DNA of 64,000 nt from Calliopum simillimum (lineage: Eukaryota > Arthropoda > Insecta > Diptera > Lauxaniidae), in the NCBI GenBank assembly GCA_951812925.1, contig OX638371.1, positions 79,803,697 to 79,867,696 on the forward strand, in the 5' to 3' direction. A model generated the notes under the pieces. It was not told where the DNA came from and searched no databases. It saw only the letters and a program-made list of their open reading frames with translations. Below, piece after piece: positions 34,035-46,325 of this stretch. A program made the position numbers and the translations under genes. The stretch's first letter is position 1. Each line of letters begins with the position of its first letter.

Positions 34035-36175
34035 AAAGTACTAAGACTGTTTTTCAAGATGTGAGATATTTGATGTTCAGAAACTTAAACTTTGTTTTTT
34101 GTATGGAAATTTTAGTTTAATGATGAAAATAATCACTTTTTAACAGAGATACGGCTAAATGGGTTTTATCAAATTAAGACCATAATATTTTGAACCAGAA
34201 GAACCAAACAACTCAAAACTCGAAAAAACCGACTTAATGCTTTTCACTTGTATAGGGGCGATGTACTTGTTTTTTGAAATTCTTGAATGCTTCATCTTGC
34301 TCTAATGTCTCTGGATATATTAGCTCCTAGGAACTAAGAATACTTAAAGGTAAATGATATTCGAAAACACGCAAGCAATCAACCTATTTTTATGAAATAG
34401 AGTACTAAGGAATAAAAAGCATTCTCGAAATAATAAAGTGCTACGAGTGCAATACTTAAACAGTTCATTAATCGAATGAACGCAAATTTCAGACAGAATT
34501 CGCAAATGATACAATACAATTCTAATTAAATTTAATATTATTAAAATAAATATTAAATTAAATTTTATGTTTCTCGTTCGAAAAGTATATTTGTATTATA
34601 AAAATAAAAAATAATTGGTGCCATATTTAATCCTTTTAATACATTACGAAATTTTGAGTACTTATAATATTTCACTTTAATAGAACTCTGTACTCCAAGT
34701 TAAAGTCTTCTATCTTTCTATTAAAATATCATTTGAAAATTCACAAATCCTAGTTTCCTTAATAATAGCCTTTTGTTTAAAAGACGCCATTTTTCTTACC
34801 CGTAAATAGAAAACAATTAAAATTTATTAAATTGCCATGAACAACCGACGAGCCACCCAGCCGGTAGCCAACATTAAATTGAACAAATTCTCAAACAATT
34901 AAATTTTCACCAAACCGGAAAGGACAAAGCAACTAGGGAGATTGCATAAACTCCACTTCCAACGAATGTCAAGGAGCTGAGTGCGTTAAGCGTTTTATAG
35001 AGAGCCCCTGCGTTTGTTCTACATTGACTGCATTATTTGCGAACTCATTGTTTTTGGCGCAAAGTTGCTGCAAACAGGAACATGAACAACAAAGAAAATT
35101 TTGAAGAAAGGATTTTAATACAAACTGCAAATCCTTGCATAAAAGGCAAGAGAACAGAGCACAAAAAAAAACACAAGGATGTTCAGTAAACATATAGGGG
35201 AGTAGAGAAAGTTAATGGTGCTGCGCACAGGAATAATGAAAAAGTCGGCAATAAAAACGAGCAAAAGTAAAGAAGCACTAAGAAGAATTCAAACAAAGAT
35301 AGTCAAATTGTGCTTCGAACAAATGCTTTAGATACCGAAAAACTGTTGCTGCAGCTGTTGTCATTGATGCAGTAAGATTGTATATGAAGTGCCTGCTAGC
35401 TAACGCAGGATGCATGCAGTAGTATAACGAAATTGAAAGGACCTTCAAACCTGACTAAGCAACACAAATGTACGAGCACATATACGTGCAATTGTAAAGG
35501 GTATTTGTTTTTGCACAAAAACAAATAAAATGCAATCACTAGATACTCAAGACGCAAGGGCGCAGGATATGTGCATCTCTGTATGATGGCTTAAAAAGCG
35601 GAAATAAACTGAGATCAAAATCAAAATCCAAAATGATAATGAAAATGCAAATCAAAAACGAGAAATGAAAGTGGAAATTGAAGATGAAACGTAGAACTGT
35701 TATTCTGATTTTGTGTGAATTTGTTTTAAATCGAAGCGTTGATTGTGAATGGCAAGTGAATGAGTGAAGAAAAAGCATAAAAGAGTGCATGTTAAATGAA
35801 ATAATTTCATTTAGATACTATGAACATAAGAAGCAAATAGAGCACAGTTCTTGATTTTGTTATTTTTTGCTTTGTTCATTTGTCTATAGTGCAAACTTTG
35901 CTTAAGGATATGCGTATCTGTTAGCTTTTTGTATGCATAAGAATTTGTTTAACGTGTTGCAATTGTGCCTAATGTTACTCATGCAAATTTAAGTCAAGGA
36001 TAATTCAAACAATTTTATAAGAGATTTGTACTTTATAGAAATAGCGCAAGAACATATCGCTCATTTACTACAAAAACGGCATAAGTCAAAAACTCAATTT
36101 TGCAAAAAAAAAAACGTTTAAAGTTTTCAATTGAAAAAGTTATTATTTTCTGAAGCGGTGATTGTAAAAGATATT
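34035..36175. other. No gene seen
   Basis: A/T-rich unique-looking DNA. A purine-rich GAAAATG-type stretch lies at 35605-35690. No coding region or repeat structure is supported. Confidence 0.4.
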
Positions 36176-36220
36176 CAGGTCTGTTCCGAAATCCGTGTGA
36201 TTTCAATTACTTTTTATTTG

Positions 36221-36532
36221 GGAGGCTTTTTGATGAAAACGGAAAGTCACACGATAAAAAGTACTAGAATCTTCTGTGTAGAGAACTACAGGTTCTGTAA
36301 ATCATATTGATTTGCACTTATGAAAAAGAAAACGTTTAGGAATCAAATTTTAGAAATCAAATTTTTCGAAATCAAATTTTTCGACTTTTTGCGGTTTTTT
36401 AAGAATATCTCCTAGACGGTTACTTTTTCGTTAATGCAAGTCAACATTATTTGTAAAATTTGTAATTCTTCACCAAAAAGATTCCCATACTTTTTATCGT
36501 TCGACTCACCGTTTTCATCAAACAGCCTCCTA
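36221..36532. mobile_element. Inverted-repeat element next to a satellite array
   Basis: Left arm ggaggctttttgatgaaaac (36221) pairs with gttttcatcaaacagcctcc (36511-36530). The acgataaaaagtac and agaatctt blocks pair with atactttttatcgt and aagattcc. The gaactaca / tgtaattc and tgatttgcactta / ttaatgcaagtcaac blocks pair further in. The arms are ~110-120 bp with a ~80-bp loop containing three aatcaaatttt words. There is no open frame. Confidence 0.7.
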
Positions 36533-36651
36533 ATTTCTTTTTTTTTGACTTTTCGAGAAAGAAAAGGATTTCCTATTTTAGGTGGTTTTCTCACACAACA
36601 GTTTGTCGGATAATTTCTCTGAAAAGTTTCGAAAAAAGTATCCAGTGTTAA

Positions 36652-37942
36652 CCTATCCTGTTCTATCCTATCCTATCCTATCCTATCCTATCCTATCCTA
36701 TCCTATCCTATCCTATCCTATCCTATTCTATCCTATCCTATCTTATCCTATCCTATCCTATCCTATCCTATCCTATCCTATCCTATCCTATCCTATCCTA
36801 TCCTATCCTATCCTATCCTATCCTATCCCATCCTATCCTATCCTATCCTATCCTATCCTATCCTATCCTATCCTATCCTATCCTATCCTATCCTATCCTA
36901 TCCTATCCTATCCTATCCTATCCTATCCTATCCTATCCTATCCTATCCTATCCTATCCTATCCTATCCTATCCTATCCTATCCTATCCTATCCTATCCTA
37001 TCCTATCCTATCCTATCCTATCCTATCCTATCCTATCCTATCCTATCCTATCCTATCCTATCCTATCCTATCCTATCCTATCCTATCCTATCCTATCCTA
37101 TCCTATCCTATCCTATCCTATCCTATCCTATCCTATCCTATCCTATCCTATCCTATCCTATCCTATCCTATCCTATCCTATCCTATCCTATCCTATCCTA
37201 TCCTATCCTATCCTATCCTATCCTATCCTATCCTATCCTATCCTATCCTATCCTATCCTATCCTATCCTATCCTATCCTATCCTATCCTATCCTATCCTA
37301 TCCTATCCTATCCTATCCTATCCTATCCTATCCTATCCTATCCTATCCTATCCTATCCTATCCTATCCTATCCTATCCTATCCTATCCTATCCTATCCTA
37401 TCCTATCCTATCCTATCCTATCCTATCCTATCCTATCCTATCCTATCCTATCCTATCCTATCCTATCCTATCCTATCCTATCCTATCCTATCCTATCCTA
37501 TCCTATCCTATCCTATCCTATCCTATCCTATCCTATCCTATCCTATCCTATCCTATCCTATCCTATCCTATCCTATCCTATCCTATCCTATCCTATCCTA
37601 TCCTATCCTATCCTATCCTATCCTATCCTATCCTATCCTATCCTATCCTATCCTATCCTATCCTATCCTATCCTATCCTATCCTATCCTATCCTATCCTA
37701 TCCTATCCTATCCTATCCTATCCTATCCTATCCTATCCTATCCTATCCTATCCTATCCTATCCTATCCTATCCTATCCTATCCTACCCTATCATATCCTA
37801 TCCTATCCTATCCTATCCTATCCTATCCTATCCTATCCTATCCTATCCTATCCTATCCTATCCTATCCTATCCTATCCTATCCTATCCTATCCTATCCTA
37901 TCCTATCCTATCCTATCCTATCCTATCCTATCCTATCCTATC
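36652..37942. repeat. (TCCTA)n pentanucleotide satellite, ~258 units
   Basis: About 1.29 kb of near-perfect TCCTA (ATAGG on the other strand). Variants are few and lie near the edges: ttcta near 36725, tctta near 36742, tccca near 36829, taccc and tcata near 37786-37794. The array is open in a frame only because no rotation of the unit makes a stop; the YPILS repeat peptide is not a gene. The unit differs by one base from the ancestral insect telomere unit TTAGG. Confidence 0.97.
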
Positions 37943-37944
37943 AA

Positions 37945-40060
37945 TTAATTTTACCTTTCTGATTTAATAATTATAGAAAACTACTCTTTGTTTTGGCTAC
38001 AAGGTGAGCGTTTTTTATGTTTACATAAATTCTCTCCAATATTTTTAATATCATCCTTTTTCACTATCAGGGAATCCCTTCGAAATAAGCAGCTTACCCG
38101 CAAAAGTATGCTACAGAAATTTGTCAGTGATATTTAACAATGTTAACTCTTTTTTGTAAGTCACTTGACTCTGCGCAAACGTTTAACCATATGAATATTA
38201 AAATATTCACTTTGCCTGTTGGCAATTTCTCCCAACAATCTACTGTATCCTTTCAAACTTTTCGACAGTTTACCACCTTCCGTTGTGTTTTAATCAACAT
38301 TGTATGCTGTTTGGCCAATGATGGAACTCGTTAATATGCGGATACCACAATACCGCAGAATACTTGAGCGGTCGATGCACATGGTCACACATACACACGC
38401 GTTCTCAAGGTTTAGTGAACAGTTTCAGTTTCGCTCATTGCATTTGTCGCTGATATACGGCACAACGGAGCGCACATGTAAATGTTTTTAGAGAGAAAAA
38501 AATAAATTAAAAAAAAAAATATAACAAATAGGTACAACAAAACAAAACAGTTGAAAGCGTATTGGTGTCGAACGTTACGTTTTTCAGCTGTTTTGTTATT
38601 CAACCGCAACGAGAGCAAGCGACCGTTCAAATGGACAGCGCATTTGCATGCAAAGTAAAGCGGAAATACACCTGGAGAAAAGAAACTTGAAATAATTGAC
38701 AAAATCAGCCTGCGATATATAAGTAGAAAGCCAAGCAAGAATATTTTCTAGAAAAACTCAATAAAAAAACATTTAGACACTTTCTTTACCAAAAAATTTG
38801 AACGCCCAAAAAAACATGGAAGGATTAAGTATTATTTGGGGCTTTATCATAAATAAACTTCTCGTAAATACTTTTCTGAACTTCTAGAAAGCTATCGTAA
38901 AAAAGTTTTTCTGGAAATGCAAAATTCACTGGAAATTAATGTTATCGGCAATATTTTGACATTTTTTGTAAGAATTTATTATTGAACTTTTTAACAGTGA
39001 ATTTGAAGCGCGAATAAGTAATATATGACAAATTAAAAACCTCTGTAAAAAAATTTTATAGCTCTTTTAAAGACGTTTTGATTGATACCACACACTTAAA
39101 ATGATATTTTACTTTTCTTACTTTTGATTCCCTTTAGTATTGATTTTAAACTTTCTTGCTATTAAATTCTGATTTTTTTCCAAAAAAGTTTGAAATTTAT
39201 TATAAAATAGATTAAAATTATTACTTTTTTGGCAATTTTTTATATAAATACTTTTTGGTTTTAAAATTGAACTAAAATTTTTACTGTGCAATATTTTTAA
39301 AATCCATGCAAGGGTTTCTCATTTATATCTGTTTTTCTAAAAGCTGTGTTTGGATCTTCCGACGATTATAGCTCCAAAACTAGATTCGAGCGACACTTTT
39401 TGATGACACAAATTTTTCTGAGCATTAAAAGCTTCATAATATAAAGTAAATTTGATTCATTTTGTTCTAAAAGTTTTTTTTTTCAGTGCAAATGCAATCC
39501 TACACACTTAAATTCATTGTCTGTCGCATGGTTCATACCTGATGTTTAGCCCGCAGTTATTAACGGAACACAACACACACACAACTGCAAACGGTAACAA
39601 TGCAACATGTGACCCCAAAAGGAGCTCAAAGTTATGTTGTGTTGGGTAGAAATAAAAAAAGAGAAGTGCTTTATTTCGCACACACATACATACAAATATC
39701 TTGTACGCATACATATGTACAACACATAACTGGAAATGTACAATTGGTGTAAATGTATAAATGTGGTAAGGTAGCACGTATGCATGTGGTATATGTTTGT
39801 ATTTGTGATGCGCTCAATTTCATTGTTTTGCTGCTGCTGCTGCTTCTGTTTTTTCATTGTTATACCGGAAAATTGCAATCATTGTGAATGTCTGCGTACG
39901 TGTACCCAATTGTGCATATGCATTGATATGCACCACTATGTTTGTATGTATGCATAATGTTTTTCCTTGTATTTGTAGTTTTTCATATACACATATTGTA
40001 TGTACGTACACCGCCACCGCACAGTGGCTTAGAATGCTATTCTAATCGGTCATAAATCTT
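37945..40060. other. No gene supported; simple repeats
   Basis: A CTG run lies at 39830-39843. CACA/CATA-rich sequence lies at 39678-39725. Short frames on both strands have no domain features. Nothing else was seen. Confidence 0.4.
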
Positions 40061-40094
40061 TTCAAGTTATTTTTAGTAAAAACATATCAGCTTT

Positions 40095-40420
40095 TAGGTT
40101 TTTGGGGTCTTTGATTCCAAATCTGGAAACTATTTCCGAAAAATTAAATCAGCGGATCCAAAATGGCGAACAATTTTCTCGAAAAATTATTATATCACGA
40201 CAAAGTTGTGGCTATGTGGTATGTATTGGAAGTCGCTTATTTGGAATTTGTGATCAACTTTTTTAAAAACAAATTAGTGGATACTTAAAAATTATTATAT
40301 TACGACGAAACTGTGGCTAAAAGGGTTTTGCAGCTCGCTGATTCCAAATTTTAGATTAAATTTTTCAAAAACAAACTGCCGGACAATTTTGCACTACGTG
40401 AAAGGTGGTCGCGTTATTGA
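40095..40420. repeat. Degenerate direct repeat, two to three ~130-bp units
   Basis: Ttgattccaaatctgg, aaaaattattatatcacgac and aaagttgtggcta at 40112-40215 recur as aaaaattattatattacgac and gaaactgtggctaa at 40289-40320. Ctgattccaaattttag then follows at 40339. It has a dispersed-repeat texture and is non-coding. Confidence 0.45.
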
Positions 40421-40699
40421 TCCTATCACGTTCATTTCCACCAGCATCTAGATGCTATTAATTATATCTCAGATAACAAATTTTATTTTTGTGATTCACT
40501 TATTATAGAGGGCTATATCGGGCGAGTTCTTGACCTCATCACTACCATTTTCAACAAAAAAATATATGCTGGTAACATCTCAGATATCGAATTTTATTGC
40601 TCTATCTCAAAGAGTTTGGATATTATTAGTTTTACAAAACAGGAGCGTTACAAGAACTCCAAAATGCGGTATGAATGGGGTAGCTGATAATTGAACAGA

Positions 40700-41880
40700 A
40701 CCTTGCGAGAACCTAACACTAAACACTAAAATGAACACTTAAATGATTGAGCCGTTGCACCTTAATAAAAACTTTTAAGTTATATCCATAAAGTGCAAAA
40801 ATCTTAAATTTGGGAGATAAAATTCGAGAACTATTTAGTTTTTAATATATGGGCGTTTTTCATGTGACGAACATGACCGTCGCACACATTTACATAAATA
40901 GCAAAAAAAATGGAAGTAATATATATTTTTATTTTAATTTTTACTTGACATTATACAATAGCTCATAGGTAGCACTATGGTTAGTGCCAATTTTAATGGC
41001 AGGCGAAGTCCTGGTTCTAAGATGCATGCAAAAAAAACACAAAATGAATGTGACAAGAATAGAAGTTGTTTCCATGCCTATTCAAGAAAAGTCAGAATAG
41101 AGCGAAAAAAGTCAGAATTTTTTAGTGCGACCAGTTTCAGAATCTTATGCAATAATGTTACTTTATAATGTATTTTGTTTGATTCAAATATTTCCTGCAC
41201 TTTTCTTTATTTTGATCATAATCTGAATCGATACGTGACAATATGAACGTGACAGTTTTTCCATTATGGTTATGGGTAAAGATTTGCATATTTAAGCATG
41301 TATTTTCAGTTTATTTAGTAAGGTTGACTTAAGCCAAATTCAGTTTTGGAACCGAAAAAATTTTGCAACCTGTTCTATTGGCAATTGTAAAATTTACTTA
41401 TCTGACAATTTTGCAGAACAATTTAACCAAGTCTTTTTGAAAAAGCTGTCGAAAAGACCATAAAACAGGATATATGGGTTAATGTGTTCTAAGAGGATGC
41501 TCCTCGTATGATTTTATTATGACCTTAGGATAACAGGATTTATCCAAAATGAAGATTTAGAATTTAACAGTAGAATGAAATTTCAAAAATACGTTGCTTT
41601 CAGCCAAAAGAGGTGAACGTGACCAACTTTAAATAGCTTTAAATTTTTTTGCATTGGATTTACTTTTTTTTTTAATTGTGTGTTTTAAGCTATATTTGCG
41701 CTTAATTTTTGAAACCCTTTGCTGCTTGGTTTGCACTTAATTTGCTAAGCAATGATGACAAATTAACCTTTTTTAGTGGCAAACGGGACATTAGAAATTG
41801 GACTAAAAAAAAATTAAAAATTTGACAGTTGATGGGGATTGCATATCTCTTTTTATCATTAATGTAATAAGAGAGGTTTT
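40700..41880. other. No gene seen
   Basis: A/T-rich. The words catgtgacgaacatgacc (40869), gaacgtgacag (41244) and gaacgtgacc (41613) recur, without a clear unit. No coding region is supported. Confidence 0.35.
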
Positions 41881-41883
41881 GTG

Positions 41884-42592
41884 GAACAACTGTTACCATA
41901 TATCATGCCACTTAACGAAGACTAAAATCTCCCAATGATCAAAATTTGACCACAAATGAATTAAATAATTTTGGTACTTTTTGAACAGTTTTAGTACTTT
42001 TTTGCTATTTGGTACAAAATAGATAAGCTCATTTACCATCGGTACTTTTTGAAGAGTTTAAGTACCTTTTTGCTATTTGGTACAAAATAGATAAGCTCAT
42101 TTATCAACACAAATGAATTAAATAAAGTTGGTACTTTTTGCAAAGTTTTAGTACTTTTTGCTAATTGGTACAAAATAGATAAGCTCATTCACCATCGGTA
42201 CTTTTTGAATAGTTTTAGTACTTTTTTGCTATTTGATAAAAAACAGATAAGCTCATTTATCATTGGTACTTTTTGAACAGTTTTCGCACTTTTTTGCTAT
42301 TTGGTACAAAAAATAGATAAGCTCATTTATAATCCCTGGTAGGTACAATAACAAATGTGAAACAAAAAGAAAACAAAAAACATTTTTGTCTTTCCACTTT
42401 TCAGCTCTGTTTCGCTGTGTATTTTTTTGTTGTTAATATTGAAAAATATGTATTTAATTTAACCTGGCTTAAAGTCAAAACATTAAAATAATTTTAAATT
42501 TGTGCACATCTACACACAAATGCCTTTCTAATGGTGTATAATTTAAAGTCGTGCTCCATTTCTAACATAGTAAAAAAAGATGGACAAGTTTT
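41884..42592. repeat. Local duplication, copy A, with five tandem ~74-bp units
   Basis: 41884-42592 matches 44759-45727 block by block: caactgttaccatat, gaagactaaaatc, cccaatgatc, gacaaatgtgaaac, aaaacatttttgtcttt, ttgttgttaatattgaaaaa, tggcttaaagtcaaaa, aatgcctttctaatggtgta and aacatagtaaaaaaagatgg. Between 41973 and 42330 copy A holds about five direct units of ggtactttttgaacagtttt, agtacttttttgctatttgg and tacaaaatagataagctcat. The sequence is non-coding. Confidence 0.8.
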
Positions 42593-42610
42593 TGTCTTGC
42601 GTATTAGTAT

Positions 42611-42982
42611 ACAGGTTATATTGCATAAGGCTACCAAGCTTCTGGGAGGTGATATAGGAGGCCTAGACTTACAAAAAATTGCACCAGGAAGGGGGTCTAA
42701 AATGTACCCCTCAGGTTAAAACTGATTTTCTGACTTTTTTCAGAAAAAAAATTTCTTAGATCACCCTAACGTTTTAGAGTTTTCTCTATGGCAAAGTTTT
42801 AGCTAATTTTAAAAGCTTTTAGGACTTTAGAATATGGTTTATAGGGCTTAAAAGGATTTCGCAAAGTTCTGGACCTTTAAATAGATATTTTAATTCTTGT
42901 TTCCTATTTTTTGACTTTGGCTGCCATTTTAGTATGAAAAAAGTTTTATTAATATATCCTTTTATAATTTTTTTTTAATACT
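42611..42982. mobile_element. Single arm of the 1-kb inverted-repeat element
   Basis: Starting acaggttatattgcataagg, it follows 11771-12155 closely. It shares accaagcttctgggaggtg, gaggcctagac, aaaatgtacccct, aactgattttctgac, ttctggacctttaaa, cattttagtatgaaaaa and atatccttttataatt. The second arm is absent, so it is a truncated copy or a half left by recombination. It lies just after copy A of the local duplication. Confidence 0.75.
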
Positions 42983-43019
42983 TTATACTTTTCCGTTTGA
43001 GAGCTATCGAAATTTTTGG

Positions 43020-43310
43020 AAAAAATTTCCATATGAATTCATCAAGTTTAATATCGTCGGGTTAAAACTACAACAAGACATCTACATTTATTGACGTTTT
43101 GAGTCAGGTGTTCAGAAACAAAAAGAAAAGACGGTTCTATGCCTTAGTGTAGTCGGATTTTTGAAAAATAGTCCCCATCCAATTTTATAGAAGGAAAAAT
43201 TGCAAAAAACTTCAAAACCACATTCAAAAAACTTAAAATGCTTTTTTCTGAAAACATGAAAATGTAGATGTCTAGTTGTAGTTTTGACAATACGATATGA
43301 GAAAATACAG
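43020..43310. repeat. Imperfect inverted repeat
   Basis: Gttaaaactacaac and agacatctacattt (43061-43091) face aaatgtagatgtctagttgt and agttttgac (43259-43289). Atatcgtcgg and acgatat extend the pairing outwards. The central ~170 bp is weakly paired. It is a possible small MITE with ragged ends. Confidence 0.45.
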
Positions 43311-43329
43311 AAGTGGTATTATTTCCTAG

Positions 43330-44755
43330 GATTTCTGCACTTAAAACATATTATTTTACTTAAAATTTGTGCAATTTTATTAAACGTATTACTTATTTGG
43401 AAACATTAATTTCGAAACTTATGACTGGTTTCCGTTTGTCACAGACCACTGTGCGCCGCTTGCAAACATAACATCGGAAACGGAAACAAACTTAAATACT
43501 TCAACACAAGCGCAATTCACCTTGCATGTGGTTGTTTGTTTATATTGGTATTGATAGTTCTTTTGCGTTGTGGCTTTGCATTGCTAATTTTTTTAACTCT
43601 TGAACTTCCTTTTGTTTTCAATTTCTAGCTATGTACTTCGTTATTAACTATTATACATATTATTAACTTTACGGACAAGTTCATTTGCTAGATCTTGTCG
43701 ATCAAAGTTTCTTAAATGTTTAATTGAAAGTCTCACGCTGTCAATTAATTTCAATTTCAACGAAAACCGCAATTCTATTTTCAATTTTTGCAAAAAAAAA
43801 AAACTTTCAAATTTCAATAGAAAACTCCAATAAAGTAAAAAAAGCCTGCTGCATTGACTCAATGAATTATTGATTTTTTTATTTGTGAATTTTGATTAAA
43901 TGGCTAACACGGCAGGATATACATATGTATACATATGCCAGCATGTAAGCGTTGACTTTAACAACATCGTCCCAACGGCAAACAGCATCACAACACCAGC
44001 GCCAACACCACCAACGCACCCAATATAACCGCATAAAGCAGCATAACGCAGCTTGTGGCCAAAACCAAAGCATTGCGCACCATAATTTTACCACAGCGTA
44101 GTTAATGCGTACGTAGGCATTTGTGTATTACACTCAGTGTGTGTGTGTGTGTTTGTGCGTGGCAAATACATAAAACGGAAAAACCTAAATACCAAATGCC
44201 ATAATAATGAATTGAATTTTATATTAGCTGATTAAATTGCTGGCGGCAACAACAAACATAGCGTAGGGCACGGCACGGAAATGAGGAATGACTTTTTCAT
44301 TCATTGCGACCTAAAAGTATGCAAACATTATTTTTATTTTATTTTCTTATTTACATTTTTTCAATTTATTTTTTCTTATTTAATTTTAAATTGTTTTTTT
44401 TTTGATTTTTCTTTATTTCATTCTTCTTGCATTTGTTTATTGCCTTCGTAAACAAAAAATGTTTGGTATGTTGTATTTCTAAAGAAAATGCTAAGGAGAG
44501 AGAAAAAAATACTGGAGTACAACAAGGCAAAAGAACTCTGTATCCGCATGTCTTTTGTTAATAAGCCCTAAAGTATGCTGCGGAAAAAGAAAACAGCAAC
44601 GTTGCTGCTTTTCAATTATTAAAGATGATGAAATGTTGGCAGGGCCTCTGACTGGAATAGGCAGTTTAGGGTGGTGCGTATGGGAGTTAATCTGGGTAGA
44701 TCAATTCACGCAGGTAGCGAGTGAGTTGCGAGGTTTGTTACACTGAAAAAAAATT
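43330..44755. other. No gene seen; GT microsatellite
   Basis: A GT run lies at 44138-44152. 43900-44100 is less A/T-rich and CAA/CACC-rich. No coding region is supported. Confidence 0.4.
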
Positions 44756-44758
44756 TTT

Positions 44759-45727
44759 TAACAACTGTTATCACATATTATTACTCTTAATGAAGACTAA
44801 AATCGCCCAATGATCGAAATTCGACCACAAATGAATTTAATAATTTTGGAAGAGTAGAACGGGGTAATGTCGTGCAGGGGTAATGTCGTGCACTGGCTGT
44901 TTTATCCCAAAGAATTGAATGATTTACCAACTGTTCGTAAGGTAGGGACCTGCTGACCTACTGAGCTTATGTATATAATACTAGCAATTTTCACCAGTTC
45001 GTCTCTACAGAGTAACCTTTTTTTCAAAACGCACGCTTTCGGGACGATAAAAGTGTTTTTTCATCGGGTCAGAAAAATAATTTTCCTTGCTGGAAAATAT
45101 ACCAGGTAAGTGTTTTCTGAAACGAAATATCCTGCCAAAGAAAAGATGTATTTTGTTTTCGAAAAAAATTTTGGGCTTCACCGAGTTATCGAAGTTGACC
45201 TTTAAAACGACCATTGGGGTAATGTCGTGCACATTCACTTACACAAACACAATTTCTCGCTACACAAATGTTGTTACCCATGAATGTAACCAATGAAATT
45301 ATCTTTCGATCGGATGCTTACTCGTTGCATTCGCTTAAGATGTACGGCTTTACGAGCATGTCAAAGTTGAGTGCACGACATTGCCCCGTTCTACTCTACT
45401 TTATGAATAGTTTTAGTACTTTTTTGCTATTTGGTACAAAATATGTAGATAAGCGCATTCATCATCCCTGGTACAATGACAAATGTGAAACGAAAAGAAA
45501 ACAAAAAACATTTTTGTCTTTCTCTTTGTGCTGAATCCTCTTTTAAGCTCTGTGTGACCGTGTATTTTGTTGTTGTTAATATTGAAAAATTTGTATATAA
45601 TTTTACATGGCTTAAAGTCAAAATATTAAAATAATTTTAACTTTGTGCACATCTACATACAAATGCCTTTCTAATGGTGTATAATTTAAAGTCGTACTTC
45701 ATTTCTAACATAGTAAAAAAAGATGGG
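44759..45727. repeat. Local duplication, copy B, interrupted by a MITE
   Basis: The same blocks as copy A (41884-42592), in the same orientation. Only one tandem unit (agttttagtacttttttgct, atttggtacaaaatat) is present, and copy B is split at taattttgg/actttatgaatag by a 545-bp insertion. Both copies end at the same aaaaaaagatgg block and then diverge, which marks the repeat boundary. Confidence 0.8.
44852..45396. mobile_element. 545-bp MITE with aacggggtaatgtcgtgca termini
   Basis: Gagtagaacggggtaatgtc at 44852 is the inverse of the right end (gacattgccccgttctactc to 45396) with one mismatch. Ggggtaatgtcgtgca also recurs at about 44877 and 45215 inside. The insertion is defined by comparison with copy A of the host repeat, which lacks it. 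A TA follows the right end; the left flank reads ga in place of ta. The boxes resemble the pogo-like units at 16.8 and 27.6 kb. No transposase is present. Confidence 0.8.
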
Positions 45728-45769
45728 CTTTATTTCGTTAAAGATTTGTTATTATGTTGGGAGCTTATA

Positions 45770-46070
45770 CATTAAAAAAAAAAGAAATATAGCTCAAAAA
45801 ATACTCCATGAAATAACGCCCAAAAACGAAGACGAAACAATGCCCAAAAAATATTAAAAAAAAAATAATAACCGCCCAAAAACAAAAATGGAATAATACC
45901 AAAAAACAAAAAAACGAAATATCACCCAATTATTGAAATGGAATATCGCCCAAACAGTATGTATAACAAAAACGAAATATCGCGCAAAAATTCTTATACA
46001 AATTTGGCGAGAATCATTTGGGAAATAGCACCCAAATTTTTTTACGAAATATAGGCGAAATTACGAGCGT
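45770..46070. repeat. Degenerate short tandem repeat (gaaatatcgcccaaaaa)
   Basis: About eight to ten units of 25-45 bp share gaaatatcrcccaaa or close variants (gaaataacgcccaaaaac, gaaacaatgcccaaaaaa, ggaatatcgcccaaac, gaaatatcgcgcaaaaa). The same gaatatcgccc core forms the arms of the hairpin at 50.9 kb. It is non-coding. Confidence 0.6.
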
Positions 46071-46164
46071 TCTAGCCAAAATGATTACACAGGCCTGCAA
46101 ATTCGACACTTTTCTCCTATCTTGATTTTTGAACCCAATTATGGTGGTCTGGGACCTTCTAATC

Positions 46165-46325
46165 ACGAATCTGAACTTGGTTTCTTTCCATCACGTCAGA
46201 ATTTTGAGATATTCCAGTTTTCATAACTTCAAAAATAATGGAAAATCGTGTGTTTTTCTCTGTTATTTCATATTTTCTCAAAATTCGGACGTGATAGAGG
46301 AATTCTGAACATGGATTTGGGTTCA
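46165..46325. repeat. Short inverted repeat
   Basis: Ctgaacttggtttctttcca with tcacgtcagaattttgagat (46171-46210) faces tctcaaaattcggacgtgat and aggaattctgaacatgg (46275-46311). It is a small hairpin, possibly a MITE fragment. Confidence 0.5.

Noticed and set aside
36652..37942. True telomeric repeat
   Set aside because: The unit is ATAGG, not TTAGG. It is flanked on both sides by ordinary sequence and higher flies do not use such telomeres.
36582..37967. 461-codon frame of YPILS repeats
   Set aside because: It is the conceptual translation of the (TCCTA)n satellite, whose unit contains no stop. Length comes from the repeat, not from selection.
41973..42340. CRISPR-like array
   Set aside because: The repeated ~74-bp units are contiguous and degenerate without unique spacers, and the genome is eukaryotic.
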